A DNA stretch of 64,000 bases from Simplicispira sedimenti (GTDB taxonomy: Bacteria > Pseudomonadota > Gammaproteobacteria > Burkholderiales > Burkholderiaceae_C), in the NCBI RefSeq assembly GCF_022760965.1, contig NZ_JAKVIJ010000012.1:62001-126000 (forward strand). The letters are read 5' to 3'. Below are positions 36,964 through 44,335 of the stretch, piece by piece. How positions within the stretch are numbered: the first letter of the stretch is position 1; the number at the start of each line of letters is the position of its first letter. The notes beneath the pieces are model-generated. The model was not told where the DNA came from. It did no database searches and was given only the letters and a program-made list of their open reading frames with translations. Made by a program: the position numbers and the translations under genes.

Positions 36964-37779
36964 ATGAACGACTTGCCCAGCCCCACTTTGCCGCTTTCCC
37001 CTGTGTCCTTGCCCAGGGGGTCACTTCATCGCCCGGACGCTGCGGGCGCGCGCGGCAGTGTGGAAGTGGCTTGGGCGCGCCACCTCGATGAGGTGAGGGC
37101 GGCGCAGCGCCTGAGGTATGAGGTGTTTGCCGTGGAGATGGGCGCACGCCTCAAGCCCACGCTCCCAGGCCATGACATTGACGTGTTTGACGACTACTGC
37201 GAGCACTTGCTGGTGCGTGATGCACAAAGCCAGGAGGTCATAGGCACCTACCGCGTGCTGACACCTGCACAGGCACGCCGCATTGGCAGCACCTACAGCG
37301 ATACCGAGTTTGACCTGACACGCCTGCGCAGCCTGCGCGCGCGCATGGTGGAGCTGGGCCGCAGCTGTGTGCATGCCGAGCACCGCCATGGTGGCGTGAT
37401 TCTCGCCTTGTGGGGCGCTCTGGCCGACTTCATGGTGCGCAATCAGCTCGACACCATGGTGGGGTGCGCCAGCATCCCGATGTTGCACAACGGCGTGGTG
37501 TCGGGCGATATGGCGGCCAGCATCTGGCGCCAGGTGCGCCAGACCTATCTGGCGCCCATCGAATACCAGGTACGCCCGCGTTTGCCCTTGCCCGTGGATC
37601 GCTTGGATGATTCGCTGGACATCGAGCCGCCGGCGTTGATCAAGGGCTATCTGCGCCTCGGCGCCAAGGTGCTGGGCGCTCCGGCGTGGGATCCGGACTT
37701 CAATTCGGCGGATCTGCCCATGCTCATGCGCATTGCTGATTTGCCTCCGAAGTACCGCAAGCATTTCCTCGGAGCCTGA
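36964..37779 (+). CDS. olsB: OlsB-like N-acyltransferase (ornithine lipid synthesis, GNAT fold)
   Basis: The protein belongs to the hemolysin/OlsB acyltransferase family. OlsB transfers a 3-hydroxyacyl group from ACP to the alpha-amino group of ornithine, giving lyso-ornithine lipid. Visible motifs are AAQRLRYEVFAVEMGARL, HDIDVFDDYCEHLLVRD, VIGTYRVLTPAQARRIG, ELGRSCVHAEHRHGGVI and LIKGYLRLGAKVLGAPAWDPDFN, all characteristic. The length is 271 residues with an N-terminal Pro-rich tail. No olsA acyltransferase is adjacent. The Pho-box-like repeat upstream and the phosphate genes downstream fit replacement of phospholipids during phosphate starvation. AHL-synthase relatives share the fold but lack this C-terminus. 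Confidence 0.82.
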   Translation: MNDLPSPTLPLSPVSLPRGSLHRPDAAGARGSVEVAWARHLDEVRAAQRLRYEVFAVEMGARLKPTLPGHDIDVFDDYCEHLLVRDAQSQEVIGTYRVLTPAQARRIGSTYSDTEFDLTRLRSLRARMVELGRSCVHAEHRHGGVILALWGALADFMVRNQLDTMVGCASIPMLHNGVVSGDMAASIWRQVRQTYLAPIEYQVRPRLPLPVDRLDDSLDIEPPALIKGYLRLGAKVLGAPAWDPDFNSADLPMLMRIADLPPKYRKHFLGA

Positions 37780-37835
37780 GCGGAGTAGGGGCGCATCCTG
37801 AGGGTCTCGGTGACAGAATGCAGATAAATTGGTGA

Positions 37836-37864
37836 CTGTCACGAAACGGTCACCGTGTTGTCGA
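37836..37864 (+). promoter_or_regulatory. Pho box upstream of ppk
   Basis: CTGTCAC-GAAA-CGGTCAC-CGTG-TTGTCGA: two strong units and one weaker unit at 11-bp spacing. AATACT (37864-37869) starts ten bases after the second unit, where a PhoB-dependent -10 belongs. The ppk ATG is 32 bases further on. Confidence 0.7.
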
Positions 37865-37901
37865 ATACTTCCGTGGTTCCCCTTTGCTGGTGATTGCGTC
37901 C

Positions 37902-40112
37902 ATGACCACAACAAAAAAAGCCGATAGTGCTACGGAAGCTGCTTTGATCCCCTCTGCCCAGATCCAGGGTTTTCCGCATGTGTTGGACGCTGTGGGGCAC
38001 GTTGCGACCGCTCCTGCGGCAGCGGCGCTTTCCCCTGCAGCAGCCCGCGCATCGGCGGCGCAGTTGCGTTTGCTGGACCGAGACCACAGCATCCTGGCAT
38101 TCAACGAACGGGTGTTCCATTGGGTGGGCCGCAAGGATGTGCCTTTGCTGGAACGCCTGCGCTATCTGTGCATCGTTTCCTCGAACCTGGACGAGTTCTT
38201 TGAGGTGCGTGCCGAGCCGCACATCACCGCAGCCCGTACCGGTGAAACCAAAGGCGAGCACACCGTTGCGACCTTTGAAGCGCTATCGGCCAAGGCGCAC
38301 GACCTGGTGGAACGCCAGTACGCCTTGTACAACGATGCGCTGATGCCTGCGTTGGCACGTGAAGGGGTGCGCGTCGTCTCGCACGGTGAGCGCAACGCTG
38401 CCCAGCGTCGCTGGGTGCATGAGTATTTTGTGCGCGAGGTGCGCCCTCTGCTGGTACCCATCAGCCTGGACCCGGCGCACCCGTTCCCCCAGGTGGCGAA
38501 CAAATCGCTGAACTTCATCGTGCGCCTCAAGGGCAGCGACGCGTTTGGGCGTGAGAACGAGATCGCCATTGTTCGCGTCCCACGCCTGTTGCCGCGCTTC
38601 ACGCGCATGCCTGCCAAGGTAGCCCCCAAGGGCATGCAGTTTGTCAGTGTCTCCAGCGTGGTGCGCGCGCACCTGACGGATTTGTTCCCCGGCCGCGAGG
38701 TGGTGGAGTTCGCGCAGTTTCGGGTCACGCGGCATTCCGACTTGGCGGTGGATGAGGAAGATGTGCGCAACCTTCGCACGGTGCTGCGCCAGGGCTTGCA
38801 ACACCGCAACTTCGGCACTGCAGTGCGACTGGAGGTTTCTGCGGGGAGTTCCGAGTACCTGGCCGATTTTCTGCTGCGCCAGTTCGACCTGCCGCGCGCC
38901 GCGCTCTATCGCGTGCAAGGCCCTGTGAACCTGGTGCGGTTTTCGCAGCTCATTGATCTGGTCGCCAATCCTGCCTGGATGTTTGCCCCATGGCGCCCCA
39001 CCTGGCCCCATCAAATCCAACCGAGTGCGTCGATTCTTGAACAGCTCAAGCAAGGGGATGTGCTGTTGCATCAGCCCTTCGAGAGTTTTGATGGCGTACT
39101 GGCCTTCTTGCGAGAGGCAGTGCACGATCCGCAGGTGGTCGCTATCAAGCAGACCATTTACCGCACTGGGTCGGATCCGCAAATGCTGGACTTGCTGCGC
39201 GAAGCTGTGCGCCGTGGCAAGGAAGTGATGGCCGTGGTGGAGTTGAAAGCCCGGTTTGACGAGGAGGCCAACATCAACTGGGCCGAGGCCCTTGAGTCTG
39301 TGGGGGCGCAGGTCGTGTACGGTGTGGTGGGGCTCAAGACGCACGCCAAGATGCTGCTGGTCACCCGCCGTGAAGGGCGACAGATGGTGCGCTACGGCCA
39401 CCTGGGCACCGGCAACTACAACCCCAGCACGGCACGCTTGTACACGGATCTGAGCTTTCTCACGGCCGACCGCGACATCACGGCCGACATGGACAATGTG
39501 TTCAACCACCTGGCCAGCCAAAATCGCCTGCCGCGCATGCGGCGCCTGCTGGTGGCACCGTTTCACCTGCACCGTCGCATGCTGGAAAAGATCGACCAGG
39601 TGGGGCTGGCGGCAGCACGCGGAGAGGGCGGGCGCATCGTCGCCAAGATGAATGCCCTGACCGACGAGGCCCTGGTGCGTGCCCTGGTGCTGGCCGGCCA
39701 GCGTGGTGCGCGCATCGATCTCATTGTGCGCGGTGCCTGTATCCTGCCGCCGCAACTGGCGGGGGTGACAGAGAACATCCGTGTGCGATCCATCATCGGG
39801 CGGTTTCTGGAGCATTCACGGGTTTTTTACTTCCGCTGTGGCAAGGAAGAAGAGCTGTACTGCTCCAGTGCCGACTGGATGAACCGCAACATGATGCGCC
39901 GGGTGGAATTGGCCTGGCCTGTGACCGACCCCAAGCTGCGCCAGCGCATCATCGACGAATGCCTGGTGGCCTACCTGCGTGACAGCCGTGATGCCTGGGA
40001 GTTGCAACCCGACGGCAGCTACCGCATGGCGGGCAATGTGCTCAAGGGCATGGGAGCGCAGGCAGCGCTGACCAGTCGCTACGCGCCAGCACCCGCGCCG
40101 CGCAACGCTTGA
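37902..40112 (+). CDS. ppk1: Polyphosphate kinase 1
   Basis: PPK1 makes inorganic polyphosphate reversibly from ATP. After a poorly conserved ~50-residue N-terminus come the family domains: LLDRDHSILAFNERVFHWVG (N domain), RYLCIVSSNLDEFFEVR, the head domain to ~350, and two phospholipase-D-like C domains. The autophosphorylated His lies in GLKTHAKMLLVTRR, and RYGHLGTGNYNPSTARLYTD, FTLFLMALTD-like VAKMNALTDEALVRALV and IRGAC-like IVRGACILPPQL follow. The length of 736 residues is slightly above the usual ~690 because of the N-terminal tail. The ATG at 37902 is preferred over an in-frame TTG at 37884. sixA follows by 14 bases. Confidence 0.96.
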   Translation: MTTTKKADSATEAALIPSAQIQGFPHVLDAVGHVATAPAAAALSPAAARASAAQLRLLDRDHSILAFNERVFHWVGRKDVPLLERLRYLCIVSSNLDEFFEVRAEPHITAARTGETKGEHTVATFEALSAKAHDLVERQYALYNDALMPALAREGVRVVSHGERNAAQRRWVHEYFVREVRPLLVPISLDPAHPFPQVANKSLNFIVRLKGSDAFGRENEIAIVRVPRLLPRFTRMPAKVAPKGMQFVSVSSVVRAHLTDLFPGREVVEFAQFRVTRHSDLAVDEEDVRNLRTVLRQGLQHRNFGTAVRLEVSAGSSEYLADFLLRQFDLPRAALYRVQGPVNLVRFSQLIDLVANPAWMFAPWRPTWPHQIQPSASILEQLKQGDVLLHQPFESFDGVLAFLREAVHDPQVVAIKQTIYRTGSDPQMLDLLREAVRRGKEVMAVVELKARFDEEANINWAEALESVGAQVVYGVVGLKTHAKMLLVTRREGRQMVRYGHLGTGNYNPSTARLYTDLSFLTADRDITADMDNVFNHLASQNRLPRMRRLLVAPFHLHRRMLEKIDQVGLAAARGEGGRIVAKMNALTDEALVRALVLAGQRGARIDLIVRGACILPPQLAGVTENIRVRSIIGRFLEHSRVFYFRCGKEEELYCSSADWMNRNMMRRVELAWPVTDPKLRQRIIDECLVAYLRDSRDAWELQPDGSYRMAGNVLKGMGAQAALTSRYAPAPAPRNA

Positions 40113-40126
40113 TGGACGAGGGTGGT

Positions 40127-40588
40127 ATGGATCTGATCCTGTGGCGACACGCCGAAGCCGAAGAGGGGGGCGTGGGCATGGACGACCTGCAGCGTGCCCT
40201 GACACCTCGGGGTGAAAAACAGGCCGTGCGCATGGCAGCCTGGCTGGACCGTCAATTGCCCGAAGGCCTGCGCGTGCTCTGCAGCCCTGCACGTCGTACC
40301 GAACAGACGGCCCAGGCCCTGGGCCGCAAATACAAGCTGCGCGCTGAATTGCTGCCCAATGGCACTGCGCAGGATTTGCTGGATCTGGTCCAGTGGCCCC
40401 AAGGCAAGGGGGCCATTCTGGTGGTGGGCCACCAGCCTGCGCTGGGTCAGGTTGTGGCCCGCGTGCTGGGCATGTCGGTGGGGGAGTGCGCGGTGCGCAA
40501 GGGCTCGGTCTGGTGGTTGCGCCAGCGTGAGCGTGCAGGGCAGACTGAAACCGTGCTGCTCAGCGTGCAGTCCCCCGAGTTTCTCTGA
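40127..40588 (+). CDS. sixA: Phosphohistidine phosphatase SixA
   Basis: SixA is a small histidine-phosphatase-fold enzyme that removes phosphate from phosphohistidine proteins. The N-terminal LILWRHAEAE carries the catalytic RH(A/G) triad, LCSPARRTEQTAQAL the second Arg, and VVGHQPALGQVVARVLG the second His. The length is 153 residues from the ATG at 40127, which has GAGGG upstream; an ATG at 40112 would add five residues. It lies directly after ppk, a frequent pairing in Betaproteobacteria, and probably shares its transcript. Confidence 0.9.
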   Translation: MDLILWRHAEAEEGGVGMDDLQRALTPRGEKQAVRMAAWLDRQLPEGLRVLCSPARRTEQTAQALGRKYKLRAELLPNGTAQDLLDLVQWPQGKGAILVVGHQPALGQVVARVLGMSVGECAVRKGSVWWLRQRERAGQTETVLLSVQSPEFL

Positions 40589-40612
40589 GTTTCCGACCCC
40601 TGAAGGGGTGGA

Positions 40613-41101
40613 TCACTTGTCGGATTTGGGCCTGCCGGTCTTGATGGTGGGAACGGCCTCCAAGGCCGCATGCAACGCGTTGGGGGACATGGCCAGCAGT
40701 GCCATCAGCCCAGCGCGCAGCAACTCGCTCTTTTTGGCGGGCCGACCCAGCGCCACACTGCGCTCCTTCAGCGTGTCGATGCCGGCGTATTCATCCTTGG
40801 GGATGGTGAAACTGTCGCGCACCAGCTTGGGCTTCTTCGGCTTGGCTTCTGCCTTGGTGGGCTTTGCGGCCACGGGTTTGGCGGCTGCAGGCTTTGCCAC
40901 GATGGCTTTGGAGGCGGTGCGCTTGGTGGCGGGGGCCTTGGCAGCGGGTTTCTTGGCGGCTGGCGCCTTGGGTGTGGCGACCTTGCTCACGGCTGGTTTG
41001 GTAACCGCCTTGCGTGCAGGTGCCTTGGCGCTGGGCGCTGGGGTTGCGGCCGCCTTGGGTGTGCTTGCTTCTGTGGTGGGGGTGCTGGGGGTGTTGTTCA
41101 T
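40613..41101 (-). CDS. Histone H1-like Lys/Ala/Pro-rich protein with C-terminal conserved domain
   Basis: This 162-residue protein has two halves. Residues ~14-90 are a low-complexity basic stretch of AKP/PAAKK-type repeats (SKVATPKAPAAKKPAAKAP), like eukaryotic H1 tails and the AlgP family. Residues ~91-162 are conserved-looking and soluble (KPKLVRDSFTIPKDEYAGID, TLKERSVALGRPAKKSELLR then AGLMALLAM), with a short strand followed by two helices, which resembles a ribbon-helix-helix DNA-binding fold. Its own upstream region has a strong inverted repeat, suggesting autoregulation. It lies between sixA and ppx, both polyphosphate-linked; a role in polyphosphate or nucleoid organisation is an inference. 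Confidence 0.78.
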   Translation of the reverse strand: MNNTPSTPTTEASTPKAAATPAPSAKAPARKAVTKPAVSKVATPKAPAAKKPAAKAPATKRTASKAIVAKPAAAKPVAAKPTKAEAKPKKPKLVRDSFTIPKDEYAGIDTLKERSVALGRPAKKSELLRAGLMALLAMSPNALHAALEAVPTIKTGRPKSDK

Positions 41102-41113
41102 AAATACTCCTTT

Positions 41114-41149
41114 GAACGATATAAATAGTATAAATCGTTTATACCGTTC
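41114..41149. promoter_or_regulatory. Inverted-repeat operator and promoter of the H1-like gene
   Basis: GAACGATATAAA (41114-41125) and TTTATACCGTTC (41138-41149) are inverted with one mismatch. A nested AACGAT/ATCGTT pair shares the left arm. The 36-bp block is markedly AT-rich and lies directly before the AGGAGT ribosome-binding site of the H1-like gene on the - strand; on that strand it holds TATACT and TATATC as possible -10 boxes. The right arm just touches the ppx stop. Confidence 0.65.
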
Positions 41150-42626
41150 ATGGCAGCTGTACGTCCAGTTCCCAGCCTGTGCGCTGCCAGGCTTCTATTT
41201 CTTCGCGCAACAGGTATGCCGATTGGGGGTAGCTTGCCGCCCAGCCGGTGCGCGCACGCAGGGAGAAGCGGCTGCCATCCAGGCCCAGGGTCAGTCCGTG
41301 CAGATCGGGGTCGCGCCGTGCGTGACACAGAATCACGGCCAGCCGCAGGCACAGCAGTTGCACGGCAAACAAGGTGTCGCCCAGGTCGGCCTCGATCTTG
41401 CGCACTTTGCCCCTGTGGCCCAATACCAGTGCACCCAGGCGGTGCAGTTCGTGCTGGGCAAAGCCAGCCACATCGGTGTTGTCGAGGATGTAGGCGCCAT
41501 GGCGGTGGTAGTCGCTGTGCGAGATGCGGCAGCCAATCTCATGCAACTGCGCTGCCCAGCCGAGTTTGCGCGCCCCTGTGCCCTCGTGGTCTGGCAAGGC
41601 TTGTGCAAACAGTTGCTCGGCCACGGTCGCCACACGGTGTGCCTGGTCGCGATCCACGGCAAAGCTCTGCACCAGGCCTTGCACCGTCGAGGTCCGCAGG
41701 TCGGTCTCGGGCAGCTCGCGGTCCAGCATGTCGTACAGGGCGCCCTGGCGCAGCGCACCCTGGGCCACTTGCATGCTGCGGATCTCGAGCAGGTCAAACA
41801 AGGCCCGCAGGATAGACAGGCCGCCGCCGATGACGGCCCTGCGGTCGTCCTTGAGTCCTTCCAGCCGTACCTTGTCTGCGCTTTGGGCGCGCAGCAGGCG
41901 TTCGCGCAGCCAGTCCAGTCCCTCGTGCGTCAGCTCGCCGGGGCTGAAGCCAGCGGCGGTCAGCATGTCGCCTACCGCGCCAATGGTGCCCGAGGAGCCA
42001 TAGGCCACATCCCAGGTGTCGGGGCGGTAGGTGCTCAGGGCTTCATCGAGCACGGCCTTGGCGGCGATTTCCGCGGTGGCAAAGGCCTGTTGTGTGAACT
42101 GCCCCTGTGGAAAGTAACGGCTGGACCAGGCCACACTGCCCACGCGAAACGAGGCCACCGCCTCGGGCCGAAAGCGCTGGCCCAGTATCAGTTCGGTGGA
42201 GCGGCCGCCAATGTCCACGACCAAGCGCTTCTCGTCGGACTGGGGCAGCAGGCGGGCCACGCCTTGGTAGATCAGGCGCGCTTCCTCAGGGCCAGATATC
42301 ACATCGATGGGGTGGCCCAGCAGCTCACTGCCCCGGTGCAGGAAAACATCGCGGTTGCGCGCTTCGCGCAGCGTCTGGGTGGCCACCGCACGCACCCGCG
42401 CGCGGGGGAAATCGGCGAGCCGCTCGGCAAAACGTGCCAGGCAGTCCCAGCCACGCTGCATGGCTTCGACGCTGAGGTTGTGTTCACGGTCCAGGCCGTT
42501 GCCCTGGCGCACGGTCTCCTTGAGGTAGTCCACGCGCTGGATGCGTCCATGCTCGTAGAGCCCGATTTCCAGGCGAAAGCTGTTCGACCCCAGGTCGACA
42601 GCGGCAAGAAGGGTTCCGTTTTGCAT
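41148..42626 (-). CDS. ppx: Exopolyphosphatase / Ppx-GppA phosphatase
   Basis: Ppx hydrolyses terminal phosphates from polyphosphate, opposing PPK; the related GppA acts on pppGpp. The actin-like ATPase-fold domain starts LLAAVDLGSNSFRLEIG and includes SGPEEARLIYQGV, LVVDIGGRSTELILG and GSSGTIGAVGDML. The C-terminal helical HD-like region includes LHEIGCRISHSDYHRHGAYI. The length is 492 residues from the ATG at 42626. The frame is open 36 codons further, but those lack homology and lie in the promoter gap. It is divergent from the lipoprotein gene and separated from ppk by two genes. Confidence 0.94.
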   Translation of the reverse strand: MQNGTLLAAVDLGSNSFRLEIGLYEHGRIQRVDYLKETVRQGNGLDREHNLSVEAMQRGWDCLARFAERLADFPRARVRAVATQTLREARNRDVFLHRGSELLGHPIDVISGPEEARLIYQGVARLLPQSDEKRLVVDIGGRSTELILGQRFRPEAVASFRVGSVAWSSRYFPQGQFTQQAFATAEIAAKAVLDEALSTYRPDTWDVAYGSSGTIGAVGDMLTAAGFSPGELTHEGLDWLRERLLRAQSADKVRLEGLKDDRRAVIGGGLSILRALFDLLEIRSMQVAQGALRQGALYDMLDRELPETDLRTSTVQGLVQSFAVDRDQAHRVATVAEQLFAQALPDHEGTGARKLGWAAQLHEIGCRISHSDYHRHGAYILDNTDVAGFAQHELHRLGALVLGHRGKVRKIEADLGDTLFAVQLLCLRLAVILCHARRDPDLHGLTLGLDGSRFSLRARTGWAASYPQSAYLLREEIEAWQRTGWELDVQLP

Positions 42627-42749
42627 TGTTGGAATGAAAAGGTGGTGCGCCAGGGGCCGCCATGGCGAGCTTGTGGGGTTCGAGTGTGCCGGTGGTTTTT
42701 GACAACCTCGTGATTGTTGCGTCACGGATGTCAAAGCAACGGCATCAAG

Positions 42750-42800
42750 CAGTCAAAAAACCATCACGAACAGTTCACGATACCGTCACAGACGCTTGCA
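42750..42800 (+). promoter_or_regulatory. Pho-box array upstream of the lipoprotein gene
   Basis: Four units in exact 11-bp register: CAGTCAA, CCATCAC, AGTTCAC and CCGTCAC, with spacers AAAA, GAAC and GATA; a fifth, weak unit GCTTGCA follows. AATAGT (42800-42805) starts 10-11 bases after the fourth unit as a -10. The array is in the gap between ppx and the lipoprotein gene and could act on both. Confidence 0.72.
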
Positions 42801-42838
42801 ATAGTGCCAGGGTTTCCTTTCAAACCTCTGGAGTGATC

Positions 42839-43150
42839 ATGAAATCTGTGCTTTCCCTTCTTGCCCTGGCCGGTGTGGCCGTGATGTCGGGCTGCGCTTC
42901 CAGCCCCTCCGTGCCTGCGGGCATGCAGGCAGGCAAGTTTGTGTCGTACGAGTGCGAAGGCGGCAAGCGCCTCCAGGCGCGCCTTGCCGCGGACGGCAGC
43001 ACCGTGCGCATCCGCCACGAAGGGGGCTACGAACTGGATCGCAAGGGCAATGGTGTGTACGAGGGCGAGGGCTGGCGCCTGGAGACCCAGGGCAAGGTGG
43101 AACTGCACCACCATGGCAAGCCTGTGGCGCGCGCTTGCCGTGCTGTCTGA
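42839..43150 (+). CDS. Small lipoprotein, possibly MliC-like
   Basis: A 103-residue lipoprotein. The signal peptide ends in the lipobox VMSGC with the lipidated Cys at residue 19. The mature part, KFVSYECEGGKRLQARLAAD, then ELDRKGNGVYEGEGWRLE, has the YxC..G pattern and strand-rich look of the MliC lysozyme-inhibitor family, and a second Cys near the C-terminus (VARACRAV) could form a disulfide with the first YEC cysteine. The identification as MliC is tentative. It starts 38 bases after the strongest Pho-box array in the window, and its stop is five bases before the pstS Pho box. Confidence 0.75.
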   Translation: MKSVLSLLALAGVAVMSGCASSPSVPAGMQAGKFVSYECEGGKRLQARLAADGSTVRIRHEGGYELDRKGNGVYEGEGWRLETQGKVELHHHGKPVARACRAV

Positions 43151-43154
43151 GCGA

Positions 43155-43183
43155 CTTGTCATCAATCAGTCACACAAAGCTCA
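43155..43183 (+). promoter_or_regulatory. Pho box upstream of pstS
   Basis: CTTGTCA-TCAA-TCAGTCA-CACA-AAGCTCA: three units at 11-bp spacing. CATAAA (43182-43187) begins ten bases after the second unit as a plausible -10. The pstS ATG is 41 bases further. The pst genes are classic PhoB targets. Confidence 0.72.
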
Positions 43184-43223
43184 TAAATTCATCGCAATCC
43201 TTTCATTTTTACGAAAGTAACCC

Positions 43224-44216
43224 ATGCAAACTAACCCCATCAAGTCGCTGATCGCTGTGTCCACCCTGGCATTTTTGGGTGCCCCGGCGTTTGCGCAGGT
43301 CGTCAAGGTCGATGGTTCGAGCACCGTCTATCCGGTGACCGAAGCCGTGGCCGAAGAATTCCAGAAGGCCAACAAGGGCATGAAGGTCACGGTCGGTGTG
43401 TCAGGCACCGGTGGCGGCTTCAAGAAGTTCTGCCGTGGCGAAACCGACATCTCCAACGCTTCGCGCCCGATCGCGGCCAAGGAGATGGAAGCGTGCCGCG
43501 CTGCGGGCGTGGAGTATTTTGAAGTGCCGGTGGCCTTCGACGCGTTGACCGTGGTGATCAACCCCAAGAACGCCTGGCTCAAGCAAGCCACCGTGGCCGA
43601 GTTGAAGAAGCTCTGGGAGCCCGAAGCCCAGGGCAAGGTCACGCACTGGAACCAGGTCAACCCTGCCTGGCCCAACCAGCCCATCAAGCTGTTTGGTGCA
43701 GGTGCCGACTCGGGCACGTTCGACTACTTCACCGAAGCCATTGTGGGCAAGTCCAAGTCCAGCCGTGGTGACTTCACCGCGTCGGAAGACGACAACGTGC
43801 TGGTGCAGGGTGTGGCTGGCGATGTCAATGCCATCGGCTACTTCGGTTACGCCTACTACGCCGAGAACACTGCCAAGCTCAAGGCGCTGCCCATCGTCGA
43901 GAAGGAAGGCAAGCCTGCCGTGGCCCCGAGCGAGAAGACCGTTCTGGACGGCTCCTACCAGCCGCTGTCGCGTCCCATCTTCATTTATGTGAACGCCAAG
44001 TCGCTTTCCAAGCCCGAGGTGAAGAAGTTTGTGGACTTCTACATGACCGAGGGCGGCAAGATGGCTTCCGAAGTGAAGTACGTTCCGCTGCCCGCTGAGG
44101 CCTACAAGATGGCCCAGGACCACATCAACAAGGGCAAGAAGGGCACCGTGTTTGGTGGCAAGAACGAAGTCGGCATCACCATCAAGGAACTGCTGGCCCG
44201 CGAAGCCAAGATGTAA
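43224..44216 (+). CDS. pstS: Phosphate ABC transporter substrate-binding protein PstS
   Basis: PstS captures phosphate in the periplasm for the PstCAB importer. A signal peptide ends at APAFA (residue 24). The mature protein opens QVVKVDGSSTVYPVTEAVAE; the phosphate-binding loops are GSSTVYP, TGGGFKKFCRGETDISNASR and GADSGTFDYFTEA. The length is 330 residues, near the usual 320-350. A GC-rich hairpin with four Ts lies between it and pstC, as expected for a binding protein made in excess. Confidence 0.95.
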   Translation: MQTNPIKSLIAVSTLAFLGAPAFAQVVKVDGSSTVYPVTEAVAEEFQKANKGMKVTVGVSGTGGGFKKFCRGETDISNASRPIAAKEMEACRAAGVEYFEVPVAFDALTVVINPKNAWLKQATVAELKKLWEPEAQGKVTHWNQVNPAWPNQPIKLFGAGADSGTFDYFTEAIVGKSKSSRGDFTASEDDNVLVQGVAGDVNAIGYFGYAYYAENTAKLKALPIVEKEGKPAVAPSEKTVLDGSYQPLSRPIFIYVNAKSLSKPEVKKFVDFYMTEGGKMASEVKYVPLPAEAYKMAQDHINKGKKGTVFGGKNEVGITIKELLAREAKM

Positions 44217-44232
44217 TGGCCTGAGCCATGGC

Positions 44233-44270
44233 GCCCTGCACACCTGCCCGTTGGGCGGGGCAGGGCTTTT
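44233..44270 (+). terminator. Partial terminator between pstS and pstC
   Basis: GCCCTGC (44233-44239) can pair with GCAGGGC (44260-44266), and CCTGCCC/GGGCAGG forms an alternative inner stem; TTTT follows. It probably stops most transcripts after pstS and lets some continue into pstCAB-phoU-phoBR. Confidence 0.6.
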
Positions 44271-44335
44271 CACGCAAACCGGTATGTCTGCTGATTCCTA
44301 CAATGACCGCGACCTCCACAACCCCGGATCGAACC

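Noticed and set aside
40212..42713. An 833-codon + strand frame across sixA, the H1-like gene and ppx.
   Set aside because: It is out of frame with sixA and antisense to two supported genes; its product matches no family I know.
42627..42734. 36-residue N-terminal extension of Ppx.
   Set aside because: It has no family similarity, and the exopolyphosphatase fold begins at LLAAVDLGSNSF. The stretch is in the Pho-box promoter gap.
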